A DNA stretch of 64,000 bases from Micromonospora solifontis (GCF_003725545.1 NZ_RJLN01000004.1:62001-126000), one strand, 5' to 3'. Shown: positions 16,128 to 25,041, numbered from the stretch's first letter. Notes: generated from the letters alone by a model not told the origin. Numbers and translations are program-made.

Positions 16128-16448
16128 GTGGCCTGTTTGACCGCATTTGAGGGTCTTCTGAGTGTGGCCCAGATCACAAAACGCCTCCTTGGTTTCCCAT
16201 CAGCCTCACTGTGCGCAATGGTGTCCATCGAGCGACTCCGACAACTCCAGTCCCGCACGGCGGACGCCGCGCGGGGCCCGGAGGCCGTACCGGAACGATC
16301 GTCAGGCGTCATCCGCCGCGCCAGAGCGGAGATCCACTGACCCGGTGCGTCGGCTGCGACCGCGGGGTCGGGGCGCTCACGACGCCGACGTGGCGATCGA
16401 CGGCCACGCGTCGCGTCGTGTCCTTGCCCCCGACGAAGGGACCACTTC
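16128..16448. other. Intergenic leader region before the transglycosylase-like gene
   Basis: 321 bases with no credible gene. Near the left end is a CRP-type dyad (16163-16178). I checked for the c-di-AMP riboswitch that precedes some actinobacterial cell wall hydrolase genes but could not match its conserved core. A short frame (16218-16340) has no ribosome binding site and is not called. Confidence 0.5.
16163..16178. promoter_or_regulatory. CRP-type site
   Basis: TGTGG-CCCAGA-TCACA matches TGTGA-N6-TCACA at 9 of 10 fixed bases. It lies 270 bp before the transglycosylase-like gene and 36 bp after the PhoH stop codon. CRP sites before secreted cell wall hydrolase genes (for example rpfA in mycobacteria) are known, which makes the call plausible. 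Confidence 0.45.
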
Positions 16449-17123
16449 GTGAGTCGGCTGTGGAGCCGGTTCGGCGCCCGTACGGCCGCTGTCGCGCTGC
16501 TCTCCGTGGGCGTTGCCGGTGGCTTCTACCTGGGCGAAGACCGACAGACCCAGCAGCAGGGCCTGACCGCGCAGGTCGGCCTTCAGGTCGACCGGGCGGA
16601 GTACGCGTACCAGCGCGACCGGCAGGCCGACCACCGGTTGGACTCCGCCAAGCAGCGGGCCGCCGAGTACCAGGCGAAGCTGCGGGCCGCCGAGGCGGCC
16701 AAGGAGGCCGCCCAGCGGGCCAAGGAGGCCGAGGCCGCCGCGGCGTCCCGGAAGAAGGCGCGTGAGGCGGCCGCCGCGACCAAGCCGTACGACGGGCCGA
16801 TCCCGAGCTCCTGCGAGGAGTACAGCGGCAACCGGAAGATCGGTTGCGCCATCATGCTGGACGAGGGTTTCGGCATCGACCAGTTCCCGTGTCTGGACAA
16901 GCTCTGGACCAAGGAGAGCGGCTGGAACCACAAGGCCTACAACGAGTCGTCCGGGGCGTACGGGATCCCGCAGGCGCTCCCGGGCAGCAAGATGGGCTCG
17001 GTCGCCGACGACTGGAAGACCAACCCGGCCACCCAGATCAAGTGGGGCCTCGGTTACATCGAGGGCCGGTACGACGACCCGTGCGGCGCCTGGCAGCACT
17101 CGCAGAGCTCCGGCTGGTACTGA
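16449..17123 (+). CDS. Secreted lytic transglycosylase-like (SLT/lysozyme-fold) protein
   Basis: A 224-residue exported protein. A basic N-terminus and a hydrophobic segment (about residues 11-27) form a signal peptide or anchor. Residues 45-115 are an Ala/Lys/Glu-rich coiled coil (EAAKEAAQRAKEAEAAAAS). The C-terminal domain holds the lysozyme-like signature: LWTKESGWNHKAYNESSGAYG, with the probable catalytic Glu in KESGWN, then GIPQALPG and CGAWQHSQSSGWY. Such proteins cut peptidoglycan glycan strands or bind the wall. The GTG start was chosen by the signal peptide. Two cysteines flank the catalytic part and may form a disulfide. A CRP-type site lies far upstream. Confidence 0.85.
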   Translation: MSRLWSRFGARTAAVALLSVGVAGGFYLGEDRQTQQQGLTAQVGLQVDRAEYAYQRDRQADHRLDSAKQRAAEYQAKLRAAEAAKEAAQRAKEAEAAAASRKKAREAAAATKPYDGPIPSSCEEYSGNRKIGCAIMLDEGFGIDQFPCLDKLWTKESGWNHKAYNESSGAYGIPQALPGSKMGSVADDWKTNPATQIKWGLGYIEGRYDDPCGAWQHSQSSGWY

Positions 17124-17138
17124 TCGACCGCTGACGAC

Positions 17139-17170
17139 GGCGGGAGGTGTGGGGATCCGCACCTCCCGCC
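17139..17170 (+). terminator. Hairpin terminator
   Basis: GGCGGGAGGTG (17139-17149) and CACCTCCCGCC (17160-17170) form a perfect 11-bp stem 15 bp after the stop codon. There is no T-tract, which is common in these organisms. Confidence 0.7.
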
Positions 17171-17240
17171 ATCATCGTCTTCGGGCGCGCCGCGCCCGCT
17201 CGGGTGGCGGCAGGCCCGGATTGCTGATAGCTGTTGGTAC

Positions 17241-17921
17241 GTGACCTGGCGCGGCGGCCCTTCGGGCAGCGATCCCCAACGGTTCGGCACCGAGGCGTTC
17301 TACGCGTCGCTCGGCCGGGCCTTCGTGGCCATGTGCGCGGTCGTGCCGGTGCTGTTCGTCATCGAGGCGCTCGACGTCGGTCTGCACGCCAACCTGGACG
17401 TCGCCGCCGGGATCATCCCGCGCCGGATCCAGGGCCTCGACGGGGTCATCTTCTCGCCGTTCCTGCACGCCGGCTGGAACCACCTCTACAGCAACAGCAT
17501 CCCGTTGATCCTGCTCGGCACCTTCGTGCTGGCCGCCGGCACCCGCCGGTTCCTCTGGTCGACCCTGGTGATCATCCTGGTCAGCGGGCTGGGCGTCTGG
17601 TTCACCGGCTCGCCGAACTCGGTGGTGGTCGGCGCCAGCGGGGTCATCTTCGGCTACCTCGGCATCCTGCTCACCCGGGGCGTGGTGGAGCGGAGCTGGT
17701 GGAATTTCGCGGTGGTGCTGCTGGTCGGCCTGCTCTACGGCTGGCAGCTGCTCGGCATCCTCCCCACCGACGAACGCATCTCCTGGCAGGGGCACCTGTT
17801 CGGGCTGCTGGGCGGGATCGTCGCGGCGATCCTGTTCCGGCGCCGCCGGGCCGAGCTGCTTCCCCCGGAGCATCCGGAGTCGCCCACCGTCACCATGCCC
17901 AGACCGGGCGTCGACGCATAG
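17241..17921 (+). CDS. Rhomboid family intramembrane serine protease
   Basis: A 226-residue membrane protease that cuts membrane proteins within the bilayer. Catalytic residues are visible: the serine in VVGASGVIFGYLG (GASG, about residue 134) and the histidine in SWQGHLFGLLGG near 185. The conserved HAGWNHLYSN element, with the His and Asn of the first core helix, is near 75-83. Six hydrophobic segments fit the basic rhomboid core. The gene starts at GTG 17241; TAGCTG ends 7 nt upstream, so it may be leaderless. Substrates are unknown. Confidence 0.92.
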   Translation: MTWRGGPSGSDPQRFGTEAFYASLGRAFVAMCAVVPVLFVIEALDVGLHANLDVAAGIIPRRIQGLDGVIFSPFLHAGWNHLYSNSIPLILLGTFVLAAGTRRFLWSTLVIILVSGLGVWFTGSPNSVVVGASGVIFGYLGILLTRGVVERSWWNFAVVLLVGLLYGWQLLGILPTDERISWQGHLFGLLGGIVAAILFRRRRAELLPPEHPESPTVTMPRPGVDA

Positions 17922-17951
17922 GCGGGATGTGCTTGCCCGGGGGCGACCCGG

Positions 17952-18006
17952 GGCCTACCGTCGGGATCAACATGCGTTGATCCATTCGCGAAAGTGACGG
18001 TAGGCC
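17952..18006. promoter_or_regulatory. Nested dyad directly before the ferredoxin reductase gene
   Basis: Outer arms GGCCTACCGTC (17952-17962) and GACGGTAGGCC (17996-18006) are perfect 11-bp complements. Inside lie GGATCAAC (17964-17971) and GTTGATCC (17976-17983), an 8-bp dyad with a 4-nt loop. The outer right arm ends at the base before the ATG, so an RNA hairpin would bury the start codon region. It could equally be a double operator. Confidence 0.6.
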
Positions 18007-18975
18007 ATGCGCGAGGTCGACATCGCCGTGATCGGGGCCGGCCCGAGCGGTCTCTTCGCCGCGTACTACGCCGGGTTCCGCGGGCTCTCCGTGGCCGTGG
18101 TCGACGCGTTGCCCGAGCCGGGTGGGCAGGTGACCGCGATGTACCCGGAGAAGCTCATCCTCGACGTCGCCGGGTTCCCGGCGATCAAGGGGCGGGACCT
18201 GGTCGCGAACCTGGTCGCCCAGGCCGCGCCCTTCCACCCCGAGTACCTGCTCGGCACCCGGGCGGAGAAGCTCTCCCATCTCGACGGGCGGCCCGTGCTG
18301 GGCCTGGCCGGGGGCGAGCAGCTCGGCTGCGGAGCGGTGGTGATCACCGGCGGGCTGGGCAGCTTCACGCCCCGGCCGCTGCCGGTGGCCGACAGCTTCC
18401 TGGGCACCGGGATCGTCTATTTCGTACCGCAGCCCGACGAGCTGGCCGGCCGGGACGTGCTGATCGTGGGCGGGGGCGACTCGGCGTTCGACTGGGCGGT
18501 CACGCTGGCCCCGATCGCCCGCTCGGTGACGCTGGTGCATCGGCGGGAGAAGTTCCGGGCGCACGCGTCGACCGTGACGCGGGTGCAGGCGCTGCCGGTC
18601 CGGGTGGTGGTCAACGCCGAGGTGACCCGGCTGCACGGCGACGACCGGGTGACCGGCGCCGAGATCGCCGTACGCGGCGGCGCCGTGGAGACGCTGCCGG
18701 TGGACACCGTGGTCGCCGCCCTCGGCTTCACCGCCGACCTGGGTCCGCTCGCCGAGTGGGGATTGAAGCTGGACCGCCGGCACATCGTGGTGGACAGCGC
18801 GATGGCCACCAACCTGCCCCGGATCTTCGCGGCCGGCGACATCACCGAATATCCGGGCAAGGTCCGGCTGATCGCCACCGGGTTCGGCGAGGCGGCGACG
18901 GCGGTGAACAACGCCGCGGTCGCCATCGACCCGACCGCGCACCTGTTCCCCGGGCACTCCTCCGACGGGAGTTGA
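18007..18975 (+). CDS. Ferredoxin--NADP(+) reductase, thioredoxin-reductase-like type
   Basis: A 322-residue FAD and NAD(P) flavoprotein of the TrxR-like ferredoxin reductase class (YumC type). FAD-binding GAGPSGLFAAY lies at residues 10-20 and the NADP-binding GGGDSAFDWAV near 157. The redox-active CxxC of true thioredoxin reductases is missing, and the family traits EPGGQVTAMYPEKLILDVAGFP and the final AAGDITEYPGK are present. It passes electrons between NADPH and ferredoxins, for instance to serve cytochromes P450 or Fe-S cluster enzymes. It is a single gene; the neighbour downstream is convergent by 9 bp. The nested dyad at 17952-18006 suggests regulated expression. Confidence 0.9.
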   Translation: MREVDIAVIGAGPSGLFAAYYAGFRGLSVAVVDALPEPGGQVTAMYPEKLILDVAGFPAIKGRDLVANLVAQAAPFHPEYLLGTRAEKLSHLDGRPVLGLAGGEQLGCGAVVITGGLGSFTPRPLPVADSFLGTGIVYFVPQPDELAGRDVLIVGGGDSAFDWAVTLAPIARSVTLVHRREKFRAHASTVTRVQALPVRVVVNAEVTRLHGDDRVTGAEIAVRGGAVETLPVDTVVAALGFTADLGPLAEWGLKLDRRHIVVDSAMATNLPRIFAAGDITEYPGKVRLIATGFGEAATAVNNAAVAIDPTAHLFPGHSSDGS

Positions 18976-18983
18976 CCGCCGGA

Positions 18984-19676
18984 TCAGGCGGCGGGCAGGC
19001 CGATCAGGTCGGCCATCAGCCCGGTCTGGTGGTCGAAGTACTCGTCGCGGTGCGGCAGCATCCCGTTGGTCCGGCCGAAGAGCTCGAAACTGATCAGCCC
19101 GAACAACTGGGTCCAGCCGGCCATGCCCCGGGCCAGCAACGACGGCGGCAGGTCGACGGCGAGCAGGGCGCTGAGTTCGGCCACGTCGGACCGCACGGGC
19201 TCGGGCGGTTCCGCGCCGGGCGGGTCGAGCCGGCCGCCGGCGAAGCCGTCGCGGATGATGCCGACCAGGGTCAGCGGAGGCCGCGAGGCCGGCGCGACGG
19301 TGTCCTCCGGGGCCGCGTAGCCGGGCACCGGGCTGCCGTAGAGCAGGGCGTACTCGGCGGGGTGGGCGAGCGCCCAGGTCCGGGCGGCGCGGCAGGTGGC
19401 GTGCCAGCGCCCCCGCAGGTCGGCCCGGTCGACCCCGGCGTCCGCCGCCTCCACCGCGTCGCCGAGCGCGTCGTACGCCTCGAGGATCAGTGCGGTGAGC
19501 AGGTCGTCACGGCTGGGAAAGTAGCGGTAGATCGCCGAGGAGACCATGCCCATGTCCCGGGCGACGGCGCGCAGGGAGAGGTTGGCGCCGTCGGTGGCCA
19601 GGTGTCGGCGGGCCACCGCCTTGATCTCGTCGATCATGCCGGCGCGGACCCGGGCACGGAGCGAGGGAGCGACCAT
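18984..19676 (-). CDS. TetR/AcrR family transcriptional repressor
   Basis: A 230-residue repressor. The N-terminal helix-turn-helix reads LSLRAVARDMGMVSSAIYRYF (about residues 33-53), followed by the TetR helix 4 motif SRDDLLTALI. The C-terminal part (about 80-220) is the TetR_C ligand and dimer domain with WALAHPAEYALLYGSP and an FGLISFELFG stretch. It is divergent from an epimerase-like gene, and the 135-bp region between holds at least three palindromes built on AGAGC/GCTCT half-sites, so it very likely controls itself and that neighbour. The ATG at 19676 has CAGAGT ending 6 nt upstream, consistent with a leaderless transcript. Its ligand is unknown. Confidence 0.92.
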   Translation of the reverse strand: MVAPSLRARVRAGMIDEIKAVARRHLATDGANLSLRAVARDMGMVSSAIYRYFPSRDDLLTALILEAYDALGDAVEAADAGVDRADLRGRWHATCRAARTWALAHPAEYALLYGSPVPGYAAPEDTVAPASRPPLTLVGIIRDGFAGGRLDPPGAEPPEPVRSDVAELSALLAVDLPPSLLARGMAGWTQLFGLISFELFGRTNGMLPHRDEYFDHQTGLMADLIGLPAA

Positions 19677-19715
19677 GACTCCACTCTGCCACGCCTGAGA
19701 GCGCCAATCAAAACA

Positions 19716-19780
19716 GAGAGCACCGCTCTTGACGAAGCGGCAGATGATGCTTCATGCTCTCTTGCGAGAGCGGTGCTCTC
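19716..19780. promoter_or_regulatory. TetR operator array between divergent genes
   Basis: AGAGCACCGCTCT (19717-19729) and AGAGCGGTGCTCT (19767-19779) are exact reverse complements and each is itself a 5+3+5 palindrome. GCTCTCTTGCGAGAGC (19756-19771) is a further 6+4+6 palindrome overlapping the second. A lone AGAGC lies at 19698. A -35-like TTGACG (19729-19734) sits between them. Confidence 0.8.
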
Positions 19781-19811
19781 ATATCAGATCTCTGCTTCGG
19801 AGGATGGCCCC

Positions 19812-20729
19812 ATGGCCCTGCACGTGATCGTCGGCGCCGGCCCGGTCGGCACCGCCACCGCCCGTCTCCTCGCCGAGCGCGGCGACCGGGTGCGGATGGT
19901 GACCCGCCGCGGCACCGGTCCGGCGCACCCCGCGGTCGAGCGGATCGCCGCCGACGCCGCCGACGCCGCGCGGCTCACCGCGCTGACCGAGGGCGCCGTC
20001 GCCCTCCACAACTGCGCCAACCCGGCGTACCACCGGTGGCCGGTGGACTGGCCGCCGCTGGCCGCCGCGCTGCTCACCGCCGCCGAGCGCACCGGCGCGG
20101 TGCTCGCCACCGTCGGCAACCTCTACGGGTACGGGCCGGTCGACAGCCCGATGACCGAGCAGACCCCGCTCGCTGCCACCGGCACCAAGGGGCGGGTACG
20201 CAACCGGATGTGGGCCGACGCGCTCGCCGCGCACCGGGCCGGCCGGGCCCGGGTCACCGAGGTACGCGGCTCCGACTACATCGGTGTCGGCGGGACCTCG
20301 CTGGCCATGATGGTGCTGCCCCGGGTGCTCGCCGGGCAGCGGGTGTTCCTGCCGGTCGACTGGGACGCCCCGCACACCTGGACGTACCTCCCCGACGTCG
20401 CCCGTACCCTGGTCGCGGCCGCCACCGACGAACGGGCCTGGGGGCGGCCCTGGCACGTGCCCAGCGCGCCCGCCGTGCCGATGCGGGAGCTGGCCGTCCG
20501 TGCGGCGGCCCTCGTCGGGGCGCCGGCGCCGAAGCTGACCCGGATGCCGTACCCGCTGCTCTGGCTGGCCGGGCTGGCCAATCCGATGGCCCGCGAGCTG
20601 CGGGAGACGGCTCACCAGTTCGCCGGGCCGTTCGTGATGGACTCCGCCGCCGCCACCGCCACCCTCGGCGTCGAGCCGACCCCGCTCGACCGGGTGGTCA
20701 AGGAGACGGTGACCGGCCTGCGCGGCTGA
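19812..20729 (+). CDS. NAD(P)-dependent epimerase/dehydratase-like protein (atypical SDR)
   Basis: A 305-residue Rossmann-fold protein. The dinucleotide site VGAGPVGTATARLL is at residues 5-18, followed by VRMVTRRG; VGNLYGYGP near 103 carries the family's Tyr, and RNRMWADALAAH takes the place of the usual YxxxK. The rest resembles NAD-dependent epimerases with the strand motif RGSDYIGVG and TWTYLPDVA near 195. The substrate is not predictable. Its promoter lies in the operator array shared with the divergent TetR gene, so it is the probable target of that repressor and may modify a small molecule that also acts as inducer. It overlaps the convergent DMT gene by 32 bp. Confidence 0.85.
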   Translation: MALHVIVGAGPVGTATARLLAERGDRVRMVTRRGTGPAHPAVERIAADAADAARLTALTEGAVALHNCANPAYHRWPVDWPPLAAALLTAAERTGAVLATVGNLYGYGPVDSPMTEQTPLAATGTKGRVRNRMWADALAAHRAGRARVTEVRGSDYIGVGGTSLAMMVLPRVLAGQRVFLPVDWDAPHTWTYLPDVARTLVAAATDERAWGRPWHVPSAPAVPMRELAVRAAALVGAPAPKLTRMPYPLLWLAGLANPMARELRETAHQFAGPFVMDSAAATATLGVEPTPLDRVVKETVTGLRG

Positions 20730-21690
20730 GCGGGGGGCGCAGCGCGGCGACGAGGACCGCGACCAGGGTCAGGGCCGCGCCCAGCAGGGTGGCGGGTCCG
20801 GGATGGGAGGCCCGGGTGGGCAGCGCCACGTCCAGCAGGACCGCCCCGACGATCTGCCCCGCGATGGTCGCCAGGCCGAGCAGGAGCACCCCGGTGAAGC
20901 GGACGATGGCGGCGGCGAGCGCGATGAACACGATGCCGATCGGGCCGCCGAGATAGAGCCAGAACTCGCTGGGGAAACGGCCGGCCGGGCGGCCCCGCAC
21001 CGCCACCTCCACGGCGAGCGTGAGGAGCAGCGCCGCCGTGCCGACGGTGAAGTTGATCAGCGTGGCCGTCATGGCGCTGGTGGCGGCCGCCCGGACCCGC
21101 CCGTTCACCGCCTGCTGCCAGGCGATGCCCACCCCGGCCGCCAGCGGCAGCAGGGCCAGCGCCAGGGCGGCCGGGTCGCCGAGCCGGTCGCCGACCGCCA
21201 GCACCACCGCGAGCACGGTGAGCACCGCACCGACCAGCCGGTTCGGGGTGACCGGCTGGGGGCCGGCCGGGCCGACGCCGGCCCGGTCCACCAGCAGACT
21301 GCTGCCGGACTGCCCGGCCACCACCGCCACGGTGAACACCGCCACGCCCAGGGTGCCGATGGTCAGCCCCTGAGTGGCGACCAGGAAGGCCCCGCACACC
21401 CCGCCGAGACACTGCCACGGCCGGAGCGAGCCGTCCCGCAGCGTCGACCGGAGGGCGGCCAGTCCCCGCCGGCCACCGGGGGTGGCGGGGACCAGCACCA
21501 GCAGGATCAGCAGGCCCAGGCCGAACGAGACGACCGCGGCGGCGATCCCGTCGGCCAGGCGTACGCCGAGTTCGCCGTTGATCCGGGACTGCACGGCCAC
21601 CGCGACCCCCGAGGCGGTGGCCAGCCCGACGCCGGCGATCCGCCGCGTGGCCGGCGGCGCGGGCGGGGCTGCCGTCCCGGTCGCGCTCAC
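20698..21690 (-). CDS. DMT superfamily transporter (YdcZ/DUF606 tandem type)
   Basis: A 330-residue membrane protein with ten predicted helices in two similar halves ([25 protein letters not shown] start near residue 28; [21 protein letters not shown] near 182), the pattern of tandem YdcZ-type DMT transporters. The repeated Q-xxx-NG element at the start of each half is the clue to internal duplication. The transported compound is unknown. It starts with a GTG overlapping the glpX stop codon by 4 bp, so it is translated from the glpX transcript. At its end it overlaps the convergent epimerase gene by 32 bp. Confidence 0.85.
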   Translation of the reverse strand: MSATGTAAPPAPPATRRIAGVGLATASGVAVAVQSRINGELGVRLADGIAAAVVSFGLGLLILLVLVPATPGGRRGLAALRSTLRDGSLRPWQCLGGVCGAFLVATQGLTIGTLGVAVFTVAVVAGQSGSSLLVDRAGVGPAGPQPVTPNRLVGAVLTVLAVVLAVGDRLGDPAALALALLPLAAGVGIAWQQAVNGRVRAAATSAMTATLINFTVGTAALLLTLAVEVAVRGRPAGRFPSEFWLYLGGPIGIVFIALAAAIVRFTGVLLLGLATIAGQIVGAVLLDVALPTRASHPGPATLLGAALTLVAVLVAALRPPLSRAGRSPSP

Positions 21691-22718
21691 TCCTGTTCGG
21701 CCAGGGGGCGGCCGTCGAAGTCGACCGCCGAGTAGAGCGCCAGCTTCTCCAGCCGGTGGTACGAGTCGATCACTCGGATCGTGCCGCTCTTGGACCGCAT
21801 CACGATCGACTGGGTGTACGCCCCGCCGGCCCGGTAGCGCACGCCGCGCAGCAGGTCACCGGAGGTGACGCCGGTGGCCACGAAGAAGCAGTTGTCGCCG
21901 GTGACCAGGTCGTCGGTGAGCAGCACCCGGTCCAGGTCGTGCCCGGCGGCGAGCGCCTTCTCCCGCTCCTCGGCGTCCTTGGGCCAGAGCTTGGCCTGCA
22001 TCATCCCGCCCATGCACTTGAGCGCGCAGGCCGCGGTGATGCCCTCCGGGGTGCCCCCGATGCCCATCAGCACGTCGACGTCGGACTCGCCCCGGGCGGC
22101 CGCGATGGCCCCCGCGATGTCGCCGTCGGAGATGAACCGGATGCCCGCTCCCGTACGCCGGATCTGCTTGACCAGGTCGTCGTGGCGCGACCGGTCCAGC
22201 ACGCAGACCGTCACCTCGGCGGTGTCGGTGCCCTTGACCTTGGCGATCCGCCGGATGTTCTCGGCCACCCCGGCGTTGATGTCGACCACGTCGGCGTACA
22301 TCGGGCCGACGGCCAGCTTCTCCATGTAGAAGACGGCGCTCGGGTCGAACATCGCGCCACGCTCGGCCACCGCGAGCACCGCGAGGGCGTTCGGCATGCC
22401 CTTGCTCATCAGGGTGGTGCCGTCGATCGGGTCGACCGCCACGTCCACCTCGGGACCGGTGCCGTCGCCGACCTCCTCGCCGTTGAAGAGCATCGGGGCG
22501 TTGTCCTTCTCGCCCTCGCCGATCACCACGACACCCCGCATCGGGATCGAGTTGATCAGCTTGCGCATGGCGTCGACGGCCGCGCCGTCGCCGCCCTCCT
22601 TGTCGCCCCGGCCGACCCAGCGGCCGGCGGCCATCGCCGCGGCCTCGGTGACCCGGACCAGGTCGAGGGCGAGGTTACGGTCGAGATTCTGCGGCGTGCG
22701 CGTCCTGGTGGTTGTCAT
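21687..22718 (-). CDS. glpX: Fructose-1,6-bisphosphatase class II
   Basis: Hydrolyses fructose 1,6-bisphosphate to fructose 6-phosphate in gluconeogenesis; in mycobacteria this type is the main such enzyme. 343 residues is the family length. Metal-binding residues lie in [11 protein letters not shown] near residue 68 and [12 protein letters not shown] near 98; further conserved parts are [17 protein letters not shown] and [15 protein letters not shown] strong ribosome binding site (GAGGAGGAAG) precedes the ATG. The gene is divergent from a DUF4245 gene and coupled to a DMT transporter gene downstream. The neighbourhood glpX, DUF4245, xseB, xseA, ispH is, as I recall, also found in mycobacteria. 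Confidence 0.97.
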   Translation of the reverse strand: MTTTRTRTPQNLDRNLALDLVRVTEAAAMAAGRWVGRGDKEGGDGAAVDAMRKLINSIPMRGVVVIGEGEKDNAPMLFNGEEVGDGTGPEVDVAVDPIDGTTLMSKGMPNALAVLAVAERGAMFDPSAVFYMEKLAVGPMYADVVDINAGVAENIRRIAKVKGTDTAEVTVCVLDRSRHDDLVKQIRRTGAGIRFISDGDIAGAIAAARGESDVDVLMGIGGTPEGITAACALKCMGGMMQAKLWPKDAEEREKALAAGHDLDRVLLTDDLVTGDNCFFVATGVTSGDLLRGVRYRAGGAYTQSIVMRSKSGTIRVIDSYHRLEKLALYSAVDFDGRPLAEQE

Positions 22719-22865
22719 GACGGCTTCCTCCTCGCGACGTTGCGGGGTGGACCGGCGGGATGCGGCCGTCGCCGCCGCCGGTTTTGTCGCTGATCCTCAC
22801 ACGATCCCAGGTTCCGTGTCGGAGCGGGGCGGAGGAGGCCAGGATCACGTGCGCGGGACGGCTGC

Positions 22866-22877
22866 GAGAATGGTCGG
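22866..22877 (+). promoter_or_regulatory. Leaderless -10 of the DUF4245 gene
   Basis: GAGAAT (22866-22871) followed by 6 nt and the GTG start codon. Confidence 0.5.
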
Positions 22878-23645
22878 GTGGAACCCGCACAGCCTGCCGA
22901 CCGCGTACCGACCGACGCCACCCCGCCGGACGGCCAGCCACCGGTCGGGTCGACCGCCGGCCCGGCCCCGGAAGCCGCCGAGCCGGCGCTGGTCGAGTCG
23001 GCGCCCGGGCCGGCGCCACTGGCCGACGCGGGCGAGCCGGCCCTGGTCGAGCCGGTCGAGGGTGCGGCCCGGGGCGGCGCGAGCAGCCACCCGGCCGTCG
23101 CCGGCGACCAGCCCGCCCCGCCCGCCCGCAGGGAGAAGAAGCGCTCCGAGCGGTCGCCCCGGGACATGGCCCTCTCGCTGCTGGTGCTGCTGGTGCCGAT
23201 CGTGCTGCTGCTCGCCTTCTACCGGGGCTTCCTCGGTGGGGACCAGCCGGCCACCGTCGACCCGAACCCCGCCGTCGAGCAGGCCCGGGCGGCCGGCGCC
23301 TTCCCGGTCAGCCGGCCCGAGGGACTCGCCAAGGACTGGCGGACGGTCAGCGCCCGCTACCAGACCGAGGCCGACGGCGGGACGCTGCGGATCGGCTACC
23401 TGACCCCGGAGGGCCGGGGCGCGCAGCTGGTGGAGAGCAGCGTGCCCGCCGACAAGCTGCTGCCGGCGGAGCTGAAGGGCGGCCAGCCGCAGGGGCAGGT
23501 CGACCTGCGGGGCGGGAACTGGCAGCGCTACACCGCGCGCAACAACGAACAGGCCCTCGTCCTGCTCGAACCGAACCGGACGGTGATCGTGGTCGGCGAC
23601 GCCGGCGAGAACGAGTTGCGCCAGCTCGCGACCGCGCTGCGCTGA
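22878..23645 (+). CDS. DUF4245 membrane-anchored protein
   Basis: A 255-residue protein with a long Pro/Ala/Glu-rich cytoplasmic N-terminus of about 95 residues, one membrane helix (residues 96-115, SLLVLLVPIVLLLAFYRGF) and an outside DUF4245 domain of about 130 residues (from EGLAKDWRTVSARYQ to the end). The function is unknown; the family is confined to actinobacteria and commonly next to glpX, as here. A role linked to the envelope is only a guess. It starts at a GTG with a leaderless -10 box. Confidence 0.85.
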   Translation: MEPAQPADRVPTDATPPDGQPPVGSTAGPAPEAAEPALVESAPGPAPLADAGEPALVEPVEGAARGGASSHPAVAGDQPAPPARREKKRSERSPRDMALSLLVLLVPIVLLLAFYRGFLGGDQPATVDPNPAVEQARAAGAFPVSRPEGLAKDWRTVSARYQTEADGGTLRIGYLTPEGRGAQLVESSVPADKLLPAELKGGQPQGQVDLRGGNWQRYTARNNEQALVLLEPNRTVIVVGDAGENELRQLATALR

Positions 23646-23834
23646 CCGGGGCGGGCCGGTCCGACCGGTCGGACCGGACAGGGATTGCGGAACGTCGCTT
23701 CAGGGAACAGAAAAGGGCACGAGCCGACCGGGCCGGCATCGCGGCCGGACGCGCTCGTGCGCCGCAGCCGGTGTCGGGCCGCGGCGCCAGCCTCCGGCAC
23801 CTCGTGGGCCGGACGACCCACCTGGAGAGTTCTC

Positions 23835-24677
23835 GTGAAGATTCGACGCTTCAGCGCGGCGGCCTTCGCCGCGGCGCTGCTCATCCCCGGCCTGACGGCC
23901 TGCGACGGCACCGGGACCGGCGAGGCGGGGGCCTCCGCGTCCCCCACGGTCTCCGGCAGCATCGCGCCGAGCGGTACGCCGACCACCGGCGACGCCAAGC
24001 AGGCGCTGCTCGACTCCACCAACGCGATCCGCGAGGGGAACTTCCGGTTCACCATGGCCGGGGCCGGCTCCACCGCCGAGGGGCAGGTGCACGAGCCGAG
24101 CCAGAGCGCGGAGATGCGGATGACGATCGGCGACCCGTCGTCGGACCTGATGATGAAGCTGGACCTGATCCACTTCAAGCCGGACAGCTGGGTGAAGCTG
24201 GAACTCGGCGGCAAGGCGGCGAGCAGCATCCCCGGGGTGCAGAAGCTCAACCTCGGCAAGTACCAGCACCTCGACCAGACCCGGATCAAGGGCAACCGGG
24301 CGCTCGGCTTCGACTTCGACCAGCTCGACCCGGCGGGCAGCGCCGTGCTGACCCAGGGCATCACCGAGGTCCGGCAGAGCGGCGACGGCAGCTACGCGGG
24401 CACCGTCGACATCTCGAAGGCGGCCCAGGCCGGCTCGCTCGACCCGGCCGTGATCACCGCGCTCGGCGCGCAGGCGAAGACCGTGCCGTTCACCGCCAAG
24501 GTCGACCCGCAGGGCCGGCTCAGCGAGCTGGTGCTCCAGGTGCCGGCCGCCGGGCAGACCGCCGCCCAGGAGATCAAGATCACGTACTCGGACTACGGCA
24601 ACGCCACCGCCGCGCAGAAGCCCCCGGCCGACCAGGTCGTCGAGGCGCCGCCGGAGTTCTACAACCTGTTCAACTGA
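23835..24677 (+). CDS. LppX/LprG-like lipoprotein
   Basis: A 280-residue lipoprotein. The signal peptide ends in a lipobox LTAC with the cysteine at about residue 23, followed by a Ser/Thr/Gly/Pro linker. The mature part ([13 protein letters not shown], then [15 protein letters not shown], and later [12 protein letters not shown]) has alternating beta strands like the LolA/LppX/LprG fold, which carries lipids between membrane and wall in mycobacteria. The start is a GTG chosen by the signal peptide. It stands alone between the DUF4245 gene and the convergent xseB gene. Lipid binding is inferred from the fold only. Confidence 0.75.
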   Translation: MKIRRFSAAAFAAALLIPGLTACDGTGTGEAGASASPTVSGSIAPSGTPTTGDAKQALLDSTNAIREGNFRFTMAGAGSTAEGQVHEPSQSAEMRMTIGDPSSDLMMKLDLIHFKPDSWVKLELGGKAASSIPGVQKLNLGKYQHLDQTRIKGNRALGFDFDQLDPAGSAVLTQGITEVRQSGDGSYAGTVDISKAAQAGSLDPAVITALGAQAKTVPFTAKVDPQGRLSELVLQVPAAGQTAAQEIKITYSDYGNATAAQKPPADQVVEAPPEFYNLFN

Positions 24678-24684
24678 GCGTCCG

Positions 24685-24712
24685 GGGCGGGGCGGCGCCG
24701 GCCGTCCCGCCC
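24685..24712. terminator. Hairpin between convergent genes
   Basis: GGGCGGG (24685-24691) pairs with CCCGCCC (24706-24712); the loop is also GC-rich and can pair internally. It fills the 34-bp gap between the lipoprotein gene and xseB. Confidence 0.45.
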
Positions 24713-24921
24713 TACTGCTCGGCGCGCTGCCGGGCCGCGTCGATCCGGGCCCGGGCCCCGTCCAGCCAGCGCTGGCAGATGCCCGCGAGCTGCTCGCCAC
24801 GCTCCCAGAGCGCCAGCGACTCCTCCAGCGAGGTGCCGCCCGCCTCCAGCCGCTCGACCACCTGGGCCAGCTCGGCGCGGGCCTGCTCGTAGCTGAGCTG
24901 CTCGTCCTTCTTCTCCGTCAT
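24712..24921 (-). CDS. xseB: Exodeoxyribonuclease VII small subunit
   Basis: A 69-residue helical protein that binds the large subunit to form exonuclease VII, which degrades single-stranded DNA from both ends to short pieces. The typical pattern is complete: [18 protein letters not shown], then [20 protein letters not shown] use the ATG at 24921 with GGAG just upstream; an ATG three codons earlier (24930) is possible. It follows xseA on the same strand with 120 bp between them, so the two are probably in one transcript. Confidence 0.92.
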   Translation of the reverse strand: MTEKKDEQLSYEQARAELAQVVERLEAGGTSLEESLALWERGEQLAGICQRWLDGARARIDAARQRAEQ

Positions 24922-25041
24922 CGCTCCCATCCCACCACATCCAGCGGCCGGTCCGGTCGTCCGCCCGGCGTCCGCGCCGGGCGGTCTTGCTCCCGCTGCA
25001 AACCTGATGACGCAGACGACTCACCTGCGCGCGGCGGAGGG

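Noticed and set aside
16218..16340. Short frame encoding about 40 residues
   Set aside because: No ribosome binding site or leaderless box, and no codon signal different from its surroundings.
16179..16448. Possible c-di-AMP riboswitch before the transglycosylase-like gene
   Set aside because: Such leaders precede wall hydrolase genes in other actinobacteria, but I could not find the conserved core elements in this leader.
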